A stretch of DNA of 63,250 nucleotides from Salinibacter altiplanensis (GTDB lineage: Bacteria > Bacteroidota > Rhodothermia > Rhodothermales > Salinibacteraceae). Made by a program: the position numbers and the translations under genes. The stretch is from contig NZ_NCQY01000009.1 of NCBI RefSeq assembly GCF_002894645.1, positions 65,120-128,369 on the forward strand, given 5' to 3'. Each line of letters opens with the position of its first letter. The stretch's first letter is position 1. Under the pieces are notes generated by a model. The model saw only the letters and a program-made list of their open reading frames with translations, was not told the DNA's origin and did not search any database. Shown here one piece after another: positions 17,255 through 26,484 of this stretch.

Positions 17255-18760
17255 CTACTGACCCTCCGGGTCATACAGTCCCCGCCACGTGAGGCCCACC
17301 CGCACGCCCACACTCTCCTGCCGAAAGTCACCGGTGTCCACGGCCAGCCCCAGGTCGTAGGAGAGCTGATCGGTCCCCGGCACCCGCCCGAAGGCCTCCA
17401 CCAGAAACGACCACTGGCCCGTCCGCGAGAAGCGATCGTCGAGCAGGCGCGTGCAGTCCGCGTCCGAGCACAGGCTCTTCGACCCGCTGTTCTCGCTGTA
17501 CGTGCCCGTGAGCCGGTAGGACAGCCCCGGCTGGAGCACCGTGCCCTCCACCGCCACGTGGTGCGCCACGACGAGGCTGTTGGCAATGCCGGGCCGGTCG
17601 TCGGGCACGCCCGGCGTGTTGGCCGGCGGCGTCACGAGCGGCAGGCCAATCGTCCGGCCCTGATGGGTCCACCCCGACCGGAACAGAGTTTGGCTGAAAT
17701 TGCGGTCGGCCCCGGCCCGCTGCCCCTCCGCAAACTTTGCGTTCTGGCGGATGAACCGGAAGTGCTCGTACAGCACGGCCTCCACCAGGGCGGGCCCGCC
17801 GGGGCGCCGCAGCGCCGCGCCCCAGAGCCCATCCCACACGTTCCGAAACCAGAGCCCCGGGGCATCTTCGAAGAAAAACTGCCGGTAGACCTGTGCCTCT
17901 ACGGGCCCGGCCGCCACGTCGACGCTGAAGTCGTAGTTGCCCATGTGGTCGGGGCCTCTCTCGTCGGAGTCCCGCGTCGCAAAGAACACGCGGCCGAACT
18001 GTTCGAGCCCGTCTCGAAAGGCCCCCGCTTCCCGCCCCGCCACCGCGCCGGTCGGCGTCCCGCCCCACAGCGCGTGGTGGATCAGCCCCGCGTGGAGCGT
18101 CACCGGCCAGCGAGCGGGCAGAATGCGGAGGTACCCGTACTTCTCGTGCAGAAAGGAATTGCGCACCACCCGGTCGGCCCCCATCCAGCCGTGGGCCAGG
18201 TATCCTTTGATCCCCAAGAATCCGTTCGTGCCGGGCACGGGCACGTAGCCGGGGGTCGACACGCTCACCTTCGGCAGGGGCGTCGCGTTTTCGCTCCGGG
18301 TAATGCCGCCAAGGGAGCGGGCCGTGTCAACGCGCCCAACGGTCTGCTTCTTCCACCCGGCCGTCAGTTGAAGTCCCCGGTACCGGAGCCGCCCGTAGAG
18401 CTCCTGCGCGTGGAGCGTGGGGTGGTCGGACGCCCGCCCCACCACGTCGACCCCGACCGCGTAGTCGAGCCCGTTGCCCGACGCCGAAAAGGGCCGCCGG
18501 GCCGCGAGGCGCGTGCCGAAGGACGTTCCTTCCCGATCAAACCGCCCGAATTGGTTTGCCCCGAGCCAGAAGGGGAGCTGATGGGTGCTGGCGCCCGCGC
18601 CGAAGACCGACACCTCTGTCTGGATCGGCCCCACGTCTTGTCCCTGCGCTGGCTGGGCCGTCGTCCCCAGGAGCATCCCGCAGGCCCCGACCCAGACGAT
18701 AACCCAGGTCGGGACTTCGGACAACCATCCAGCGTACGCTCGGGAGACGGGGGCATGCAT
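17255..18760 (-). CDS. Wzi-like capsule assembly outer-membrane protein
   Basis: 501 residues with an N-terminal signal sequence (hydrophobic WVIVWVGACGMLLG, cleavage after QPAQG). It is rich in alternating beta strands with aromatic ends, and the C-terminus reads GVRVGLTWRGLYDPEGQ, as in a beta-barrel. The pattern (ELYGRLRYRGLQLTAGWKKQ, LPARWPVTLHAGLIHHALWGG) fits the Wzi family, which binds capsular polysaccharide to the outer membrane. Its place at one end of the polysaccharide region supports this. The precise boundary of the signal peptide is uncertain; a Met further in is not available. Confidence 0.75.
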   Translation of the reverse strand: MHAPVSRAYAGWLSEVPTWVIVWVGACGMLLGTTAQPAQGQDVGPIQTEVSVFGAGASTHQLPFWLGANQFGRFDREGTSFGTRLAARRPFSASGNGLDYAVGVDVVGRASDHPTLHAQELYGRLRYRGLQLTAGWKKQTVGRVDTARSLGGITRSENATPLPKVSVSTPGYVPVPGTNGFLGIKGYLAHGWMGADRVVRNSFLHEKYGYLRILPARWPVTLHAGLIHHALWGGTPTGAVAGREAGAFRDGLEQFGRVFFATRDSDERGPDHMGNYDFSVDVAAGPVEAQVYRQFFFEDAPGLWFRNVWDGLWGAALRRPGGPALVEAVLYEHFRFIRQNAKFAEGQRAGADRNFSQTLFRSGWTHQGRTIGLPLVTPPANTPGVPDDRPGIANSLVVAHHVAVEGTVLQPGLSYRLTGTYSENSGSKSLCSDADCTRLLDDRFSRTGQWSFLVEAFGRVPGTDQLSYDLGLAVDTGDFRQESVGVRVGLTWRGLYDPEGQ

Positions 18761-18922
18761 TTGAGAGTCGAGAGCGTTGACAATCAGTACACCGATGCGG
18801 CGTGTTGAACGCCCACGTCCATCAATACCAAGGTTCTTTGTTCCGGGACTATCCCCCTGGACGGGCAGATTAGCAAGGCCAGTGTCGCACGCGGACGTGG
18901 ATCTTCCGTCCCCCCTCTCGCG

Positions 18923-19370
18923 CTAGGTGTCCCCCACGGGCCGATCCGCGGCGTCATCTGTCTCCCAGTCGGCAAAGACCTGCAGCCCCTCCTCGATCGA
19001 AGTCTCTGGCTGCCAGTCGAAAAGCTCGTTCGCCTTCGAAATGTCTGCGCCCCGAGCGAAGGAACCTGTGATTCCTGAGAGAGGAAGTACTCTTGGGGTG
19101 CTTAGGTCCGCTTTGCGTCGCCCGGCCGGGCGGGCAGCACCCTAAAAGCACTTCCTCACTTCGTTCAGGGCGCTGCTTAATCTCCGGCGTGATGCCCATC
19201 GCCTCCACAATGCTCGAAATGAGGTCCCTGAGCTGCGTCGTTTCCGACCCTCAGCCCAGGACTACTTCCTCCTCGGCACTCGTCGAGTGCCTGCGTCAGG
19301 GCGCCCAGGTTGAGGATCTCGTACTTGGGCTCGTCCAGATTCACTACCAAGTGCGGACTGCCGACGCTCC
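18923..19370 (-). pseudogene. C-terminal relic of an NAD-dependent sugar epimerase/dehydratase
   Basis: Two pieces of extended-SDR sequence lie in different frames. The upstream piece contains EPKYEILNLGA and LRDLISSIVEAMGITPEIKQRP. The downstream piece contains SFARGADISKANELFDWQPE and ends QVFADWETDDAAD then a stop. Both are typical of the last ~130 residues of nucleotide-sugar epimerases. A 77-bp inverted-repeat element separates them, frames differ, and no N-terminal Rossmann domain remains. It is therefore a decayed and truncated gene, once part of the polysaccharide cluster. Confidence 0.75.
19081..19157. repeat. 77-bp inverted-repeat element inserted in the SDR relic
   Basis: The 22-base ends (19081-19102 and 19136-19157) are inverted copies with three mismatches, joined by a GC-rich palindromic centre (gcccggccgggc). 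It interrupts the epimerase relic, so it looks like a small mobile or REP-type element. No clear target-site duplication was seen. Confidence 0.6.
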
Positions 19371-19375
19371 ACTCT

Positions 19376-20155
19376 CTACCGAATCTTCCGGCCCCGCTCC
19401 TGAAATCGCTGGATCGCCCCAGCCGTCGGAAAAGAAAAGTAGGTTGCCTCCTCCTCGTCGTTGTCTCTCAGGTCCACATCCCCCGCCATAATCTGCCGCA
19501 CCGCCTCGGCGAGCGTCGGCGCGCCATGCTTTACCTTTGAACGCAGAACCAGGGAGTGCAGTGTATCGTCCGGCTCAATCGAAACCTCTCTCTGCACGAT
19601 GATTGGCCCGTCGTCGAGCTCCTCGTTCATGTAGTGGACAGTCACCCCGGTCTTCTTCTCCCCGTTGGCCAGGACCCAGAAGCTGGGCAGCTTGCCGCGG
19701 TATTTGGGGAGCAGTGCGCCGTGGATATTGATGACGCCTTCGGTCAGATGCGCAAGTAAGTCCTCTCGCACAATCTGCGGGCAGGCGATGGAAATGACCA
19801 GATCAACGTCTCGCCGGTCGAGCTCGCGCAGAAACGACGGATCGTTGACATTTTCCGGCGTGTGCTCCGGGATGTCGTGGGCTTGCAGGGCACCCCGAAC
19901 CGAGTACAGTCCGTTCAGTCCAACACTCCGGTCAATAATGTCGAGAGCCTTATGCCGAGCGAAGTCCAGCCCGTTGAGCACGGTTCCGCGCACGCCCATC
20001 AGGCGAAGATAGTCGGGAACGTTTTCCAGGGCAATTTCGCCTTCGAGGACGGAGGCCCCGACGATCTGCGTCGTGCCCGGCTTCTCTTCCACGAAGCGGT
20101 CGATCAGCTTCGGGAGATAGAACGCGTCCGGCTGGGTGAGCAGAAACAGATTCAT
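19376..20155 (-). CDS. Sugar N-formyltransferase (Fmt-like fold)
   Basis: 259 residues. It carries the formyltransferase active-site triad in the usual spacing: Asn143 and His145 in VINIHGALLPKYRG, and Asp182 in NEELDDGP. The size lacks the C-terminal tRNA-binding domain of Met-tRNA formyltransferase, and the gene lies in a polysaccharide cluster. The likely reaction is therefore transfer of formyl from N10-formyl-tetrahydrofolate to an amino sugar. The first ~100 residues are a divergent N-terminus. It overlaps the deacetylase gene by 4 bp, so the two are translationally coupled. Substrate unknown. Confidence 0.78.
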   Translation of the reverse strand: MNLFLLTQPDAFYLPKLIDRFVEEKPGTTQIVGASVLEGEIALENVPDYLRLMGVRGTVLNGLDFARHKALDIIDRSVGLNGLYSVRGALQAHDIPEHTPENVNDPSFLRELDRRDVDLVISIACPQIVREDLLAHLTEGVINIHGALLPKYRGKLPSFWVLANGEKKTGVTVHYMNEELDDGPIIVQREVSIEPDDTLHSLVLRSKVKHGAPTLAEAVRQIMAGDVDLRDNDEEEATYFSFPTAGAIQRFQERGRKIR

Positions 20156-20991
20156 GCGGCGAGTGCCCCCAGTTCGTCACTGAATACGTCCCGGTACGGC
20201 TGAAACGAGAAGTCTTGGAACAACCGCTCCAGCTTCGGCAGGGTCGAGTCCAGGTTCCAGTAGTGCGTTGCGCTCACCCGGAAGGGTAAATCAAGGTTGG
20301 GATGCTCCGGGTCTACCTCCCAGGGATGTACGTAAAGGCCCACGTGCTCCTCCCGCGCTTCGAGCCGCCGCAGAAGGGTTCGCTGCAGCCAGTACGGATA
20401 GATGCGCAGATAGGCTCCCCCACCACACGGCACGTTCACCTTTGGTAGTGGATACGTCGACACCGGGACCTCCAGTAGCTGCCGGCCATTCGGCGTGTCT
20501 ACCTTCGAGGGTATTCGGTCAGCGTCTGGAATGCCGTAGCGCCAGTTGAGGACCGGGTGGATGCTGGAGTCGTAGCGGATGCCTTCCTCGGCGAGCACAT
20601 CCAGCGCCCAGAGAGAGTCTTCGGTAATCGTAAAGTAAGGCGCCCGGTGGCCCAGCACGGGCTCCCCCGTCAAGTCCTGGAGCAGATCAATCGAATGTCG
20701 CAGCTCGCGACGGAAGCATTCTGGCGTAAGGTTGTAGATCTTGGTATGGGAGTAGCCGTGGGTGGCGATTTCGTGCCCGGCCGCGTGGATGCGCTTCACG
20801 AGGTTCGGATGCTCTTCCGCGACCTTGCCGAGCACGAAACAGGTGGCCGTCACGTCGTAGCAGGCCATGAGATCGAGCAAGTGATCCATGCTGGCCTCGA
20901 CGCGATTCTCAAAACCGTCCCACTGGTCCATAGGTATCTCGATGCCTTGGTACCAGTCTTCGACGTCAATTGAAAAGACGTGATGCGGCAT
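20152..20991 (-). CDS. Polysaccharide deacetylase (XrtA/PEP-CTERM-associated type)
   Basis: 279 residues from the ATG at 20991 (MPHHVFSIDVEDWYQ). It is a NodB-type carbohydrate esterase: SIDVEDW carries the catalytic Asp and metal Asp, GHEIATHGYSH the metal His pair, and GHRAPYFT the Arg. The C-terminal half has YPYWLQRTLLRRLEAREEHVGLYVHPWE, typical of the DUF3473-containing subfamily linked to exopolysaccharide export. It should remove N-acetyl groups from a glycan or lipid-linked sugar. The 4-bp ATGA overlap with the following formyltransferase suggests the freed amine is then formylated. Confidence 0.85.
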   Translation of the reverse strand: MPHHVFSIDVEDWYQGIEIPMDQWDGFENRVEASMDHLLDLMACYDVTATCFVLGKVAEEHPNLVKRIHAAGHEIATHGYSHTKIYNLTPECFRRELRHSIDLLQDLTGEPVLGHRAPYFTITEDSLWALDVLAEEGIRYDSSIHPVLNWRYGIPDADRIPSKVDTPNGRQLLEVPVSTYPLPKVNVPCGGGAYLRIYPYWLQRTLLRRLEAREEHVGLYVHPWEVDPEHPNLDLPFRVSATHYWNLDSTLPKLERLFQDFSFQPYRDVFSDELGALAA

Positions 20992-21042
20992 GAAAGCACG
21001 GCTGAACGTGAAGCACCAGCATTTCCCCACGAGCGACTATCT

Positions 21043-22122
21043 TTAATATTCTGGAGCGGCTTCCGTCCAGCGGTTTACGTTGAATTCATAAATCTCCTGC
21101 AGAATTTCTGGCACATCGTACGTGATATCCCAGTCGGGATAGTGTGCCTTGAATTTGGAAAGGTCACTCACGTACCAAATATGGTCTCCCTGACGGTGAT
21201 CGTCACTAAGTGAGTAATTCATCTCTCGACCAACGATATCTTCACACATCCGAATAGCCTCCAGCATTGAACAATGGCTCTGGCGTCCGCCCCCTATATT
21301 GTAGACCTCAGCACTACGAGGGTCCTTGTAGAACTCATGGAAGGCAGCGACCAGGTCGGCAGAGTGAATGTTGTCACGTACCTGTTTCCCTTTGTAGCCA
21401 AAAATAGTGTAGTGCTCTCCAGTCACCGCACATTTCATTAGGTACGAAAGAAATCCATGCAACTGGGTCCCCGAATGACTGGGACCCGTGAGGCACCCTC
21501 CCCGAAAGGAGGCTGTCTTCAAGTCAAAGTATCGTCCGTATTCCTGCACGAGAATGTCAGCTGCAGCCTTTGAACTTCCAAAAAGGGAATGCATCGATTG
21601 GTCGATGCTCATCGACTCCGAGATGCCCTCCGAATACTTGTGAGAGGACTCAATTTCCCACCTCGTTTCCTTTTCAGCAAGGGGTAGCGAGTTGGGACGG
21701 TCCCCATACACCTTATTGGTGGAGGTAAAAATGAACGGTACATCCGGACAATGCTCTCGGGTTGCCTCCAACAGCACAAGTGTGCCGTTGGCATTGACGG
21801 TGAAGTCGGTCATAGGATCTTTTTTTGCCCAGTCGTGTGACGGCTGAGCTGCGGTGTGGATAATGACCTCCAGGTCGTCGGCATATTTTCGGTAAATATC
21901 ATTGATAGCATCTTCGTCGCGAATATCGACCCGATAGTGCCGGTAGCGCCCAACCTCCCTCTCGAGCCGCTTCCGATTCCATTCTGTTGACGCCTCCTCG
22001 CCAAAAAATTCTCCCCGCATGTCGTTGTCGATACCGACAACGTCCATACCGAGATCGGCAAAGAACTCCACGGCTTCCGACCCAATAAGGCCCGCCGAGC
22101 CAGTAACTAAGGCAACACTCAT
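21043..22122 (-). CDS. CDP-paratose 2-epimerase-like SDR
   Basis: 359 residues from the ATG at 22122. It has an N-terminal Rossmann motif ([13 protein letters not shown]) and the subgroup marker [18 protein letters not shown], which is seen in CDP-paratose/tyvelose epimerases. The catalytic Ser/Thr lies in [14 protein letters not shown], and the usual YxxxK tyrosine is replaced by a FGSSKAAAD context. Activity would be C2 epimerisation of a dideoxy or related NDP-sugar. The CDP-glucose pathway genes needed for tyvelose are not in the window, so the true substrate may differ. It starts the block of lower-GC genes. Confidence 0.75.
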   Translation of the reverse strand: MSVALVTGSAGLIGSEAVEFFADLGMDVVGIDNDMRGEFFGEEASTEWNRKRLEREVGRYRHYRVDIRDEDAINDIYRKYADDLEVIIHTAAQPSHDWAKKDPMTDFTVNANGTLVLLEATREHCPDVPFIFTSTNKVYGDRPNSLPLAEKETRWEIESSHKYSEGISESMSIDQSMHSLFGSSKAAADILVQEYGRYFDLKTASFRGGCLTGPSHSGTQLHGFLSYLMKCAVTGEHYTIFGYKGKQVRDNIHSADLVAAFHEFYKDPRSAEVYNIGGGRQSHCSMLEAIRMCEDIVGREMNYSLSDDHRQGDHIWYVSDLSKFKAHYPDWDITYDVPEILQEIYEFNVNRWTEAAPEY

Positions 22123-22366
22123 AATAGCAGACTTCAATTAGAGAGAATTCTGAAAAGTGTATTCACGAGAACGATCACGACAAGCATGTCAAGAGGTAAG
22201 ACTCAGAAGCGAATCCCACCAGAAAATTTTAAGACGGAGACAATCCAAACAGAGAGTCGTGAGGGAGTCAGCGGGAAACTCAAAGCGTTGAAATGATGGC
22301 ACGAGGAGCGTGTACGGATCTCAAGGCCAGCCCGCTGTTGGGAGTTATCGTGACGCTGCTTGTGCA

Positions 22367-23611
22367 TCAACACGACGAATCGATCTGGTCCCGAAGAAAG
22401 CGGCTCCATTGTTCACATACTCTTTCTTGAGCATACTTCCGATTGTACAACGCCCGTCCCCTCTCTCCCATCTCACGTCTCTGATCTGGCTTTTCGTAAA
22501 ACATCTCGAGCGCTTCAACAAGCCCCTGAACGACTTCAGTTCCTTCTCTTCTCGAAGGATCAAACACAACTCCAAATTCGCCCTCCTCAATGGTGCGCGC
22601 CGTTTCCGACGAACGGGGACCGACCATAAGGACTGGACGCGCCGACATCATACTGTCATACAGCTTACTTGGCACAGCAATACCAGAGATTTCGGGACGC
22701 AAACTCAACAGGTGCACATCTGCCAGGGAAAGGACGTATTTCAGATCTTCACGGGGGACGTAGTCGCGATATTCAAAATTATCGATATCGTGTTCTCGCG
22801 CGTACGATTCGATTTCGTCTCGACGGGGCCCATCTCCTACAAACAGAAAATATATGTCATCATGATCTTTGAATCGACGCATGCAATCACATATCTCCTC
22901 AAACTGGTGGAAGAGTCCAGCATTGCCAGCGTACAGCACGACAAACCGATCCTGAAGGCCAAATTTTTCAAGGTAAGGGTTCTGCTCTTCCGGCACCTCA
23001 TCCATCCCTTTCGTCCACATCGGCAGTACCTTCAGAGAATCATTCCTGACACCTTTCGCCTGGATCCGCTCGGCCATCCGCCGCCCAAGAGCAATGACAA
23101 AGTCGGCCTTTCGGTATGCCATATCGTTTAACCCGTCGAGGACCGAAGTGACGAGGCCCTCCTCCGGAATCATTCCCAGTGCCTTTTCTCCATCGGGATG
23201 CAGATCCATTGACCAGATACCGTAAGGCTGATTCTTCAGGAGCTTCGCTGCTGCACCAACAATGTTGACCAGTGGGGGAGTCGTGAGGGTAACGACGTAA
23301 TCAGGAGCGGAACGGGCTAGAACGTGACCGAGAGCTTGTGTGAAAAACGCTGCGTAATCGGTAATGCGGCCGAGATTCGACGACCGACCAAAGTTTGGTG
23401 TGCGTAGGCGCCGAATCTGCACACCGTTACGTGTTTCATGAACTGGTGCATCGGTAGACTCACCCTCGTAGCCGCCGCGCCCGCAGAGAACGCTCACCGC
23501 AAAGCCGTCAGCGGCAAGGTGCTCCGCTAAGTCTGTTAGACGCTGCCCCGCTGATACTAAATCTGGATAGTAGTTCTGATTTACGAAGAGAATGGAAGGA
23601 TAACGCGACAT
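22367..23611 (-). CDS. Glycosyltransferase family 4 (WbuB-like)
   Basis: 414 residues, GT-B fold. The N-terminus reads MSRYPSILFVNQNYYPD. It has YGIWSMDLHPD and, in the C-terminal donor domain, VVLYAGNAGLFHQFEEI, FVGDGPRRDEIE and the ISGIAVPSKLYDSMMSARPVL donor-binding motif. The first and last parts match WbuB-type N-acetyl-sugar transferases of O-antigen and capsule clusters. It should transfer a hexosamine-type sugar to the lipid-linked repeat unit in the cytoplasm. The sequence upstream (23612 onward) is AT-rich and gene-poor. Confidence 0.85.
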   Translation of the reverse strand: MSRYPSILFVNQNYYPDLVSAGQRLTDLAEHLAADGFAVSVLCGRGGYEGESTDAPVHETRNGVQIRRLRTPNFGRSSNLGRITDYAAFFTQALGHVLARSAPDYVVTLTTPPLVNIVGAAAKLLKNQPYGIWSMDLHPDGEKALGMIPEEGLVTSVLDGLNDMAYRKADFVIALGRRMAERIQAKGVRNDSLKVLPMWTKGMDEVPEEQNPYLEKFGLQDRFVVLYAGNAGLFHQFEEICDCMRRFKDHDDIYFLFVGDGPRRDEIESYAREHDIDNFEYRDYVPREDLKYVLSLADVHLLSLRPEISGIAVPSKLYDSMMSARPVLMVGPRSSETARTIEEGEFGVVFDPSRREGTEVVQGLVEALEMFYEKPDQRREMGERGRALYNRKYAQERVCEQWSRFLRDQIDSSC

Positions 23612-25285
23612 CTGAAAATAAGTCCGAGTTAGTAAAAATTAGCAAGTTTTCTTTTGATATTTGACTCAAAATACAAAAATAGTGCAATAAATATAGGTAC
23701 ATATTCTATTTCTGCCGAATCTAATCTTTCGTGTCAATATGTACATATTGTTTACTCTTTGTGTAGTGTGTAAATATAAACATGTGTTTTTTACTTTTTT
23801 TATTATTGAATACCCCTATTTAAACTTGCCTAATTAGCAATAACTAAAGTGTCCTTTTGTGCAGTACATATTATATTACGTTATTTATCATAAAGTATTT
23901 CATTTTTTCGGGGTACATTACGGGACACATTTACAAGCCCTCGAAAATACCGTCGAGCCTGAAAGGGTTGATGAACCCCCCTGATACAAGAGAAAAGCCC
24001 GCAAGTGACATCTGGAACATCTTTTAAATATACAGATGGTTTGTCTTTTTCGGGGTAGTTATTTGCATGATATTTGCGTGTGTTTGTTACCGACCTGTTT
24101 ATATATATTTAGACTTTCAGGGGTGCACCTTTCTTGCACAGCCCTACAGATCACTTCTTGAATGAGGTTATCCTCCTTCACATCTCGCAATTTAGGAATA
24201 GCGAGATCCATGTGTAAGATGTCGAGCATCCCGTCGTCCCGATCACCGCTACGCTAATTTGAAATTGGTTCATCTGCTCTTGCCATATTAGCATATCCCA
24301 TCCCCGTATTGAATGTACGTATTTCGCCCTCTACTCGTGCATTAATTTCATTTTTAATTTCACCACATTCTGCTTCATCTAGATATTTATCTACAATAAT
24401 GTCTTCCTTGCTACGAAGTACTTTCGAAATATCATTTTTATTAAGCCTTTCGTATTTTATTTGATACTTTTCATAAATAGTAATTTGTTTTTAGATTAAG
24501 TTCGGTCTTCTATGCAAAAGTGCATTGCAGCTACCTCAATCAAATAACCATTACTCGCTGATTACCGATTGAATCGACAGATTCAAATTCGGTACCGTGG
24601 ATCTCATCCCGCTTACTTCCGGTTACTTACGGAATTTCGCGAGTCCATCTACTTCCGAGTTGTAGAACAATCAACATGCTCTTCAACAAGCACGACTCCA
24701 ATCAAAAGCCAGGCCGAGGCTCTGAATCACCTTATAAGGCCGAGATACTGCTATGATCAGGTCCTCGATCCTAATGATTATCCGCAGTCAGCGACGGTAT
24801 TTTCCAAGAAGAGCGAGGACAGGCATATCGGCTTCGAAGTTCTTCTGGAGAATGGTTCAAGGCTGTCTCCTAAAGAAGTTTCCCATGGGCACTGACTACC
24901 AGACAGTTTGCGGCAAGGCACCGAAAAATCCTCTCCAACCGTCACATCAGCCCCCGAGCTGGAGTCTATCCGACGTACGGCAGAATGGGCTCCAGATCAA
25001 AGTCTGGAGCGACGAGGGAAAATCGGGAAATCGTGGGTGCATTTTTCGGCAGTATTGTCTGCACACAACGACTCCGAGGGAAAGACAAGCGGGGCCGCCA
25101 GGGATTTTCGGTACCCACGACTGCCAAATTGAGACTGTCCGGTAGCCAGCCATGGGCATTTACATTTGTTCAGTTACGAGCGATTTCTCCATCAATCATA
25201 ACGTCTAGTTATAAAACATGAAACCAAGTATTATGGTTTTAGTGAGAAGCTTAGACAAGCAGTTGAAGTTACATTTATGCAAGGT
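23612..25285. other. AT-rich gene-poor region with decayed sequences
   Basis: About 1.7 kb with much lower GC than the chromosome, especially 23612-24560. It holds long poly-A/T tracts and a 12-base direct repeat tttttcggggta (23904-23915 and 24046-24057). A broken coding-like stretch (24059-24490) is listed separately. The part from 24560 to 25200 is of medium GC with short open frames on both strands, none with recognisable motifs. It looks like the debris of lost genes between two glycosyltransferases. Confidence 0.6.
24059..24490 (-). pseudogene. Decayed gene fragment, unidentified
   Basis: A single minus-strand frame is coding-like over 144 codons with one internal TAG (24254-24256) and no plausible start. 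The first piece reads KYERLNKNDISKVLRSKED, then DKYLDEAECGEIKNEINARV. The second reads GMLDILHMDLAIPKLRD, then VKEDNLIQEVICRAVQERC. The spacing of the first piece recalls the C-terminus of E1-alpha dehydrogenase subunits, but this is weak. Its AT-rich codons match the neighbouring island genes. Confidence 0.35.
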
Positions 25286-26437
25286 TTAGTCAAGTACCTG
25301 CTCGAATAGTTTACGGTTGTTATCAATTGTATCTGAGTCATGCAACACCCTTTCAGCCAGCGTAGTTGCATTCTCTGACCGCCGAGCGCGCTCATCATCA
25401 GAGGCACCAGCATATTGTCGAATCACTTTTTGGAACCCTTCAGGGTTCGTTAAGGGAACCACCCAACCGGCATCATCCTCTACCAGGTTTGTCCAAGGAG
25501 TTTCATCACTTATCAAAACAGGACAACCGCTGGAGAGGGACTCAAAGATGACGTGGCCAAAATTTTCCCCGCACGTTGGAAACAAAAAAATATCATGTAA
25601 TGAAAACACGTTCGAGACTTTAGAATGAGGAACAGCACCCTTATAGTTGACACATACTGTTTCAGGTAGTCTACTTATCGCTTGTTGGCATTTTTGCCAA
25701 TACTTTTTATCATCTATTACACCATAGATATTAAAGTTAACAGGTATATCAATATCAGCTAAGAGGTTAACTGCATAAAGTAAATTTTTTTTGCGGGAGA
25801 TGCGGGAAAGAAAGACAACATCAAGAGGACCCTTGTATTCATCCAAAGTATCGACCGACGGTTCCATAATAGACGGAATGTTTCTGGCAACTTTTACAAT
25901 AGTATTGTCTCCCATCCACTTTCGTATGTCGTCCTCTTCTTCACTCGTAGATGCATGCCACACTACACGACGATGTGTGAAAAGTGACTTGAAGAGGGTT
26001 ATATATGCATGTTTCTTCAGTTTTTTTATGTTAATAGCTCCAGGGGAAAACTCGCCTCGAGGTGCTAAAATAAACGGTACTCTATCAAGAAGGGAGAATC
26101 GCCAAAGGAGTTGCGGCTGGATACCGAACCATGGCTCGAAGAAACTATTTACATATATAGCATCATAGTTAACGTCTTTTGCAATTTTATAGAATCCGTG
26201 TAATGTTTGATTACGTGGGGAACAGTAAAAAACGTCTGCTTTACCTACCTTATTCCATTCATTGCAACTTACGTCATTAAAAGGTGCCTGATCCCCATAA
26301 TCTCTATCTCTCGTAATAATATTGAATTTAATATCATCACCTAGATGATGACACAGGTTTTGTATTGAACGTATAGGGCCTCCACCTTTGTAAGCTGGAA
26401 CATAACATTCATTGAATACTAGTAGCGATTTGGGCAT
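25286..26437 (-). CDS. Glycosyltransferase family 4
   Basis: 383 residues. The N-terminal motif SLLVFNECYVPAYKGGGPIRS is typical of GT4 enzymes with a glycine-rich acceptor loop. The donor domain has LDVVFLSRISRKKNLLYAV and the EX7E-type region FPTCGENFGHVIFESLSSG, followed by CPVLISDETPW. It should add a sugar to the lipid-linked unit. The codon use is AT-rich, unlike the flanking chromosome, and it follows the polymerase gene by 47 bp, so the block was probably acquired together. Confidence 0.85.
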   Translation of the reverse strand: MPKSLLVFNECYVPAYKGGGPIRSIQNLCHHLGDDIKFNIITRDRDYGDQAPFNDVSCNEWNKVGKADVFYCSPRNQTLHGFYKIAKDVNYDAIYVNSFFEPWFGIQPQLLWRFSLLDRVPFILAPRGEFSPGAINIKKLKKHAYITLFKSLFTHRRVVWHASTSEEEDDIRKWMGDNTIVKVARNIPSIMEPSVDTLDEYKGPLDVVFLSRISRKKNLLYAVNLLADIDIPVNFNIYGVIDDKKYWQKCQQAISRLPETVCVNYKGAVPHSKVSNVFSLHDIFLFPTCGENFGHVIFESLSSGCPVLISDETPWTNLVEDDAGWVVPLTNPEGFQKVIRQYAGASDDERARRSENATTLAERVLHDSDTIDNNRKLFEQVLD

Positions 26438-26484
26438 AAGAGAATTTATCTATAAAAGGTATTCAGACATGTAAATGTACAATG

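Noticed and set aside
23904-24057. The 12-base direct repeat tttttcggggta as ends of an insertion sequence
   Set aside because: The enclosed 130 bases hold no transposase and the copies are in direct orientation with no target duplication, so this is not enough for an IS call.
24569-24895. A 108-codon plus-strand frame as a gene
   Set aside because: No family motif, no neighbours on that strand and medium GC unlike either the island or the chromosome; it is more likely decayed sequence.
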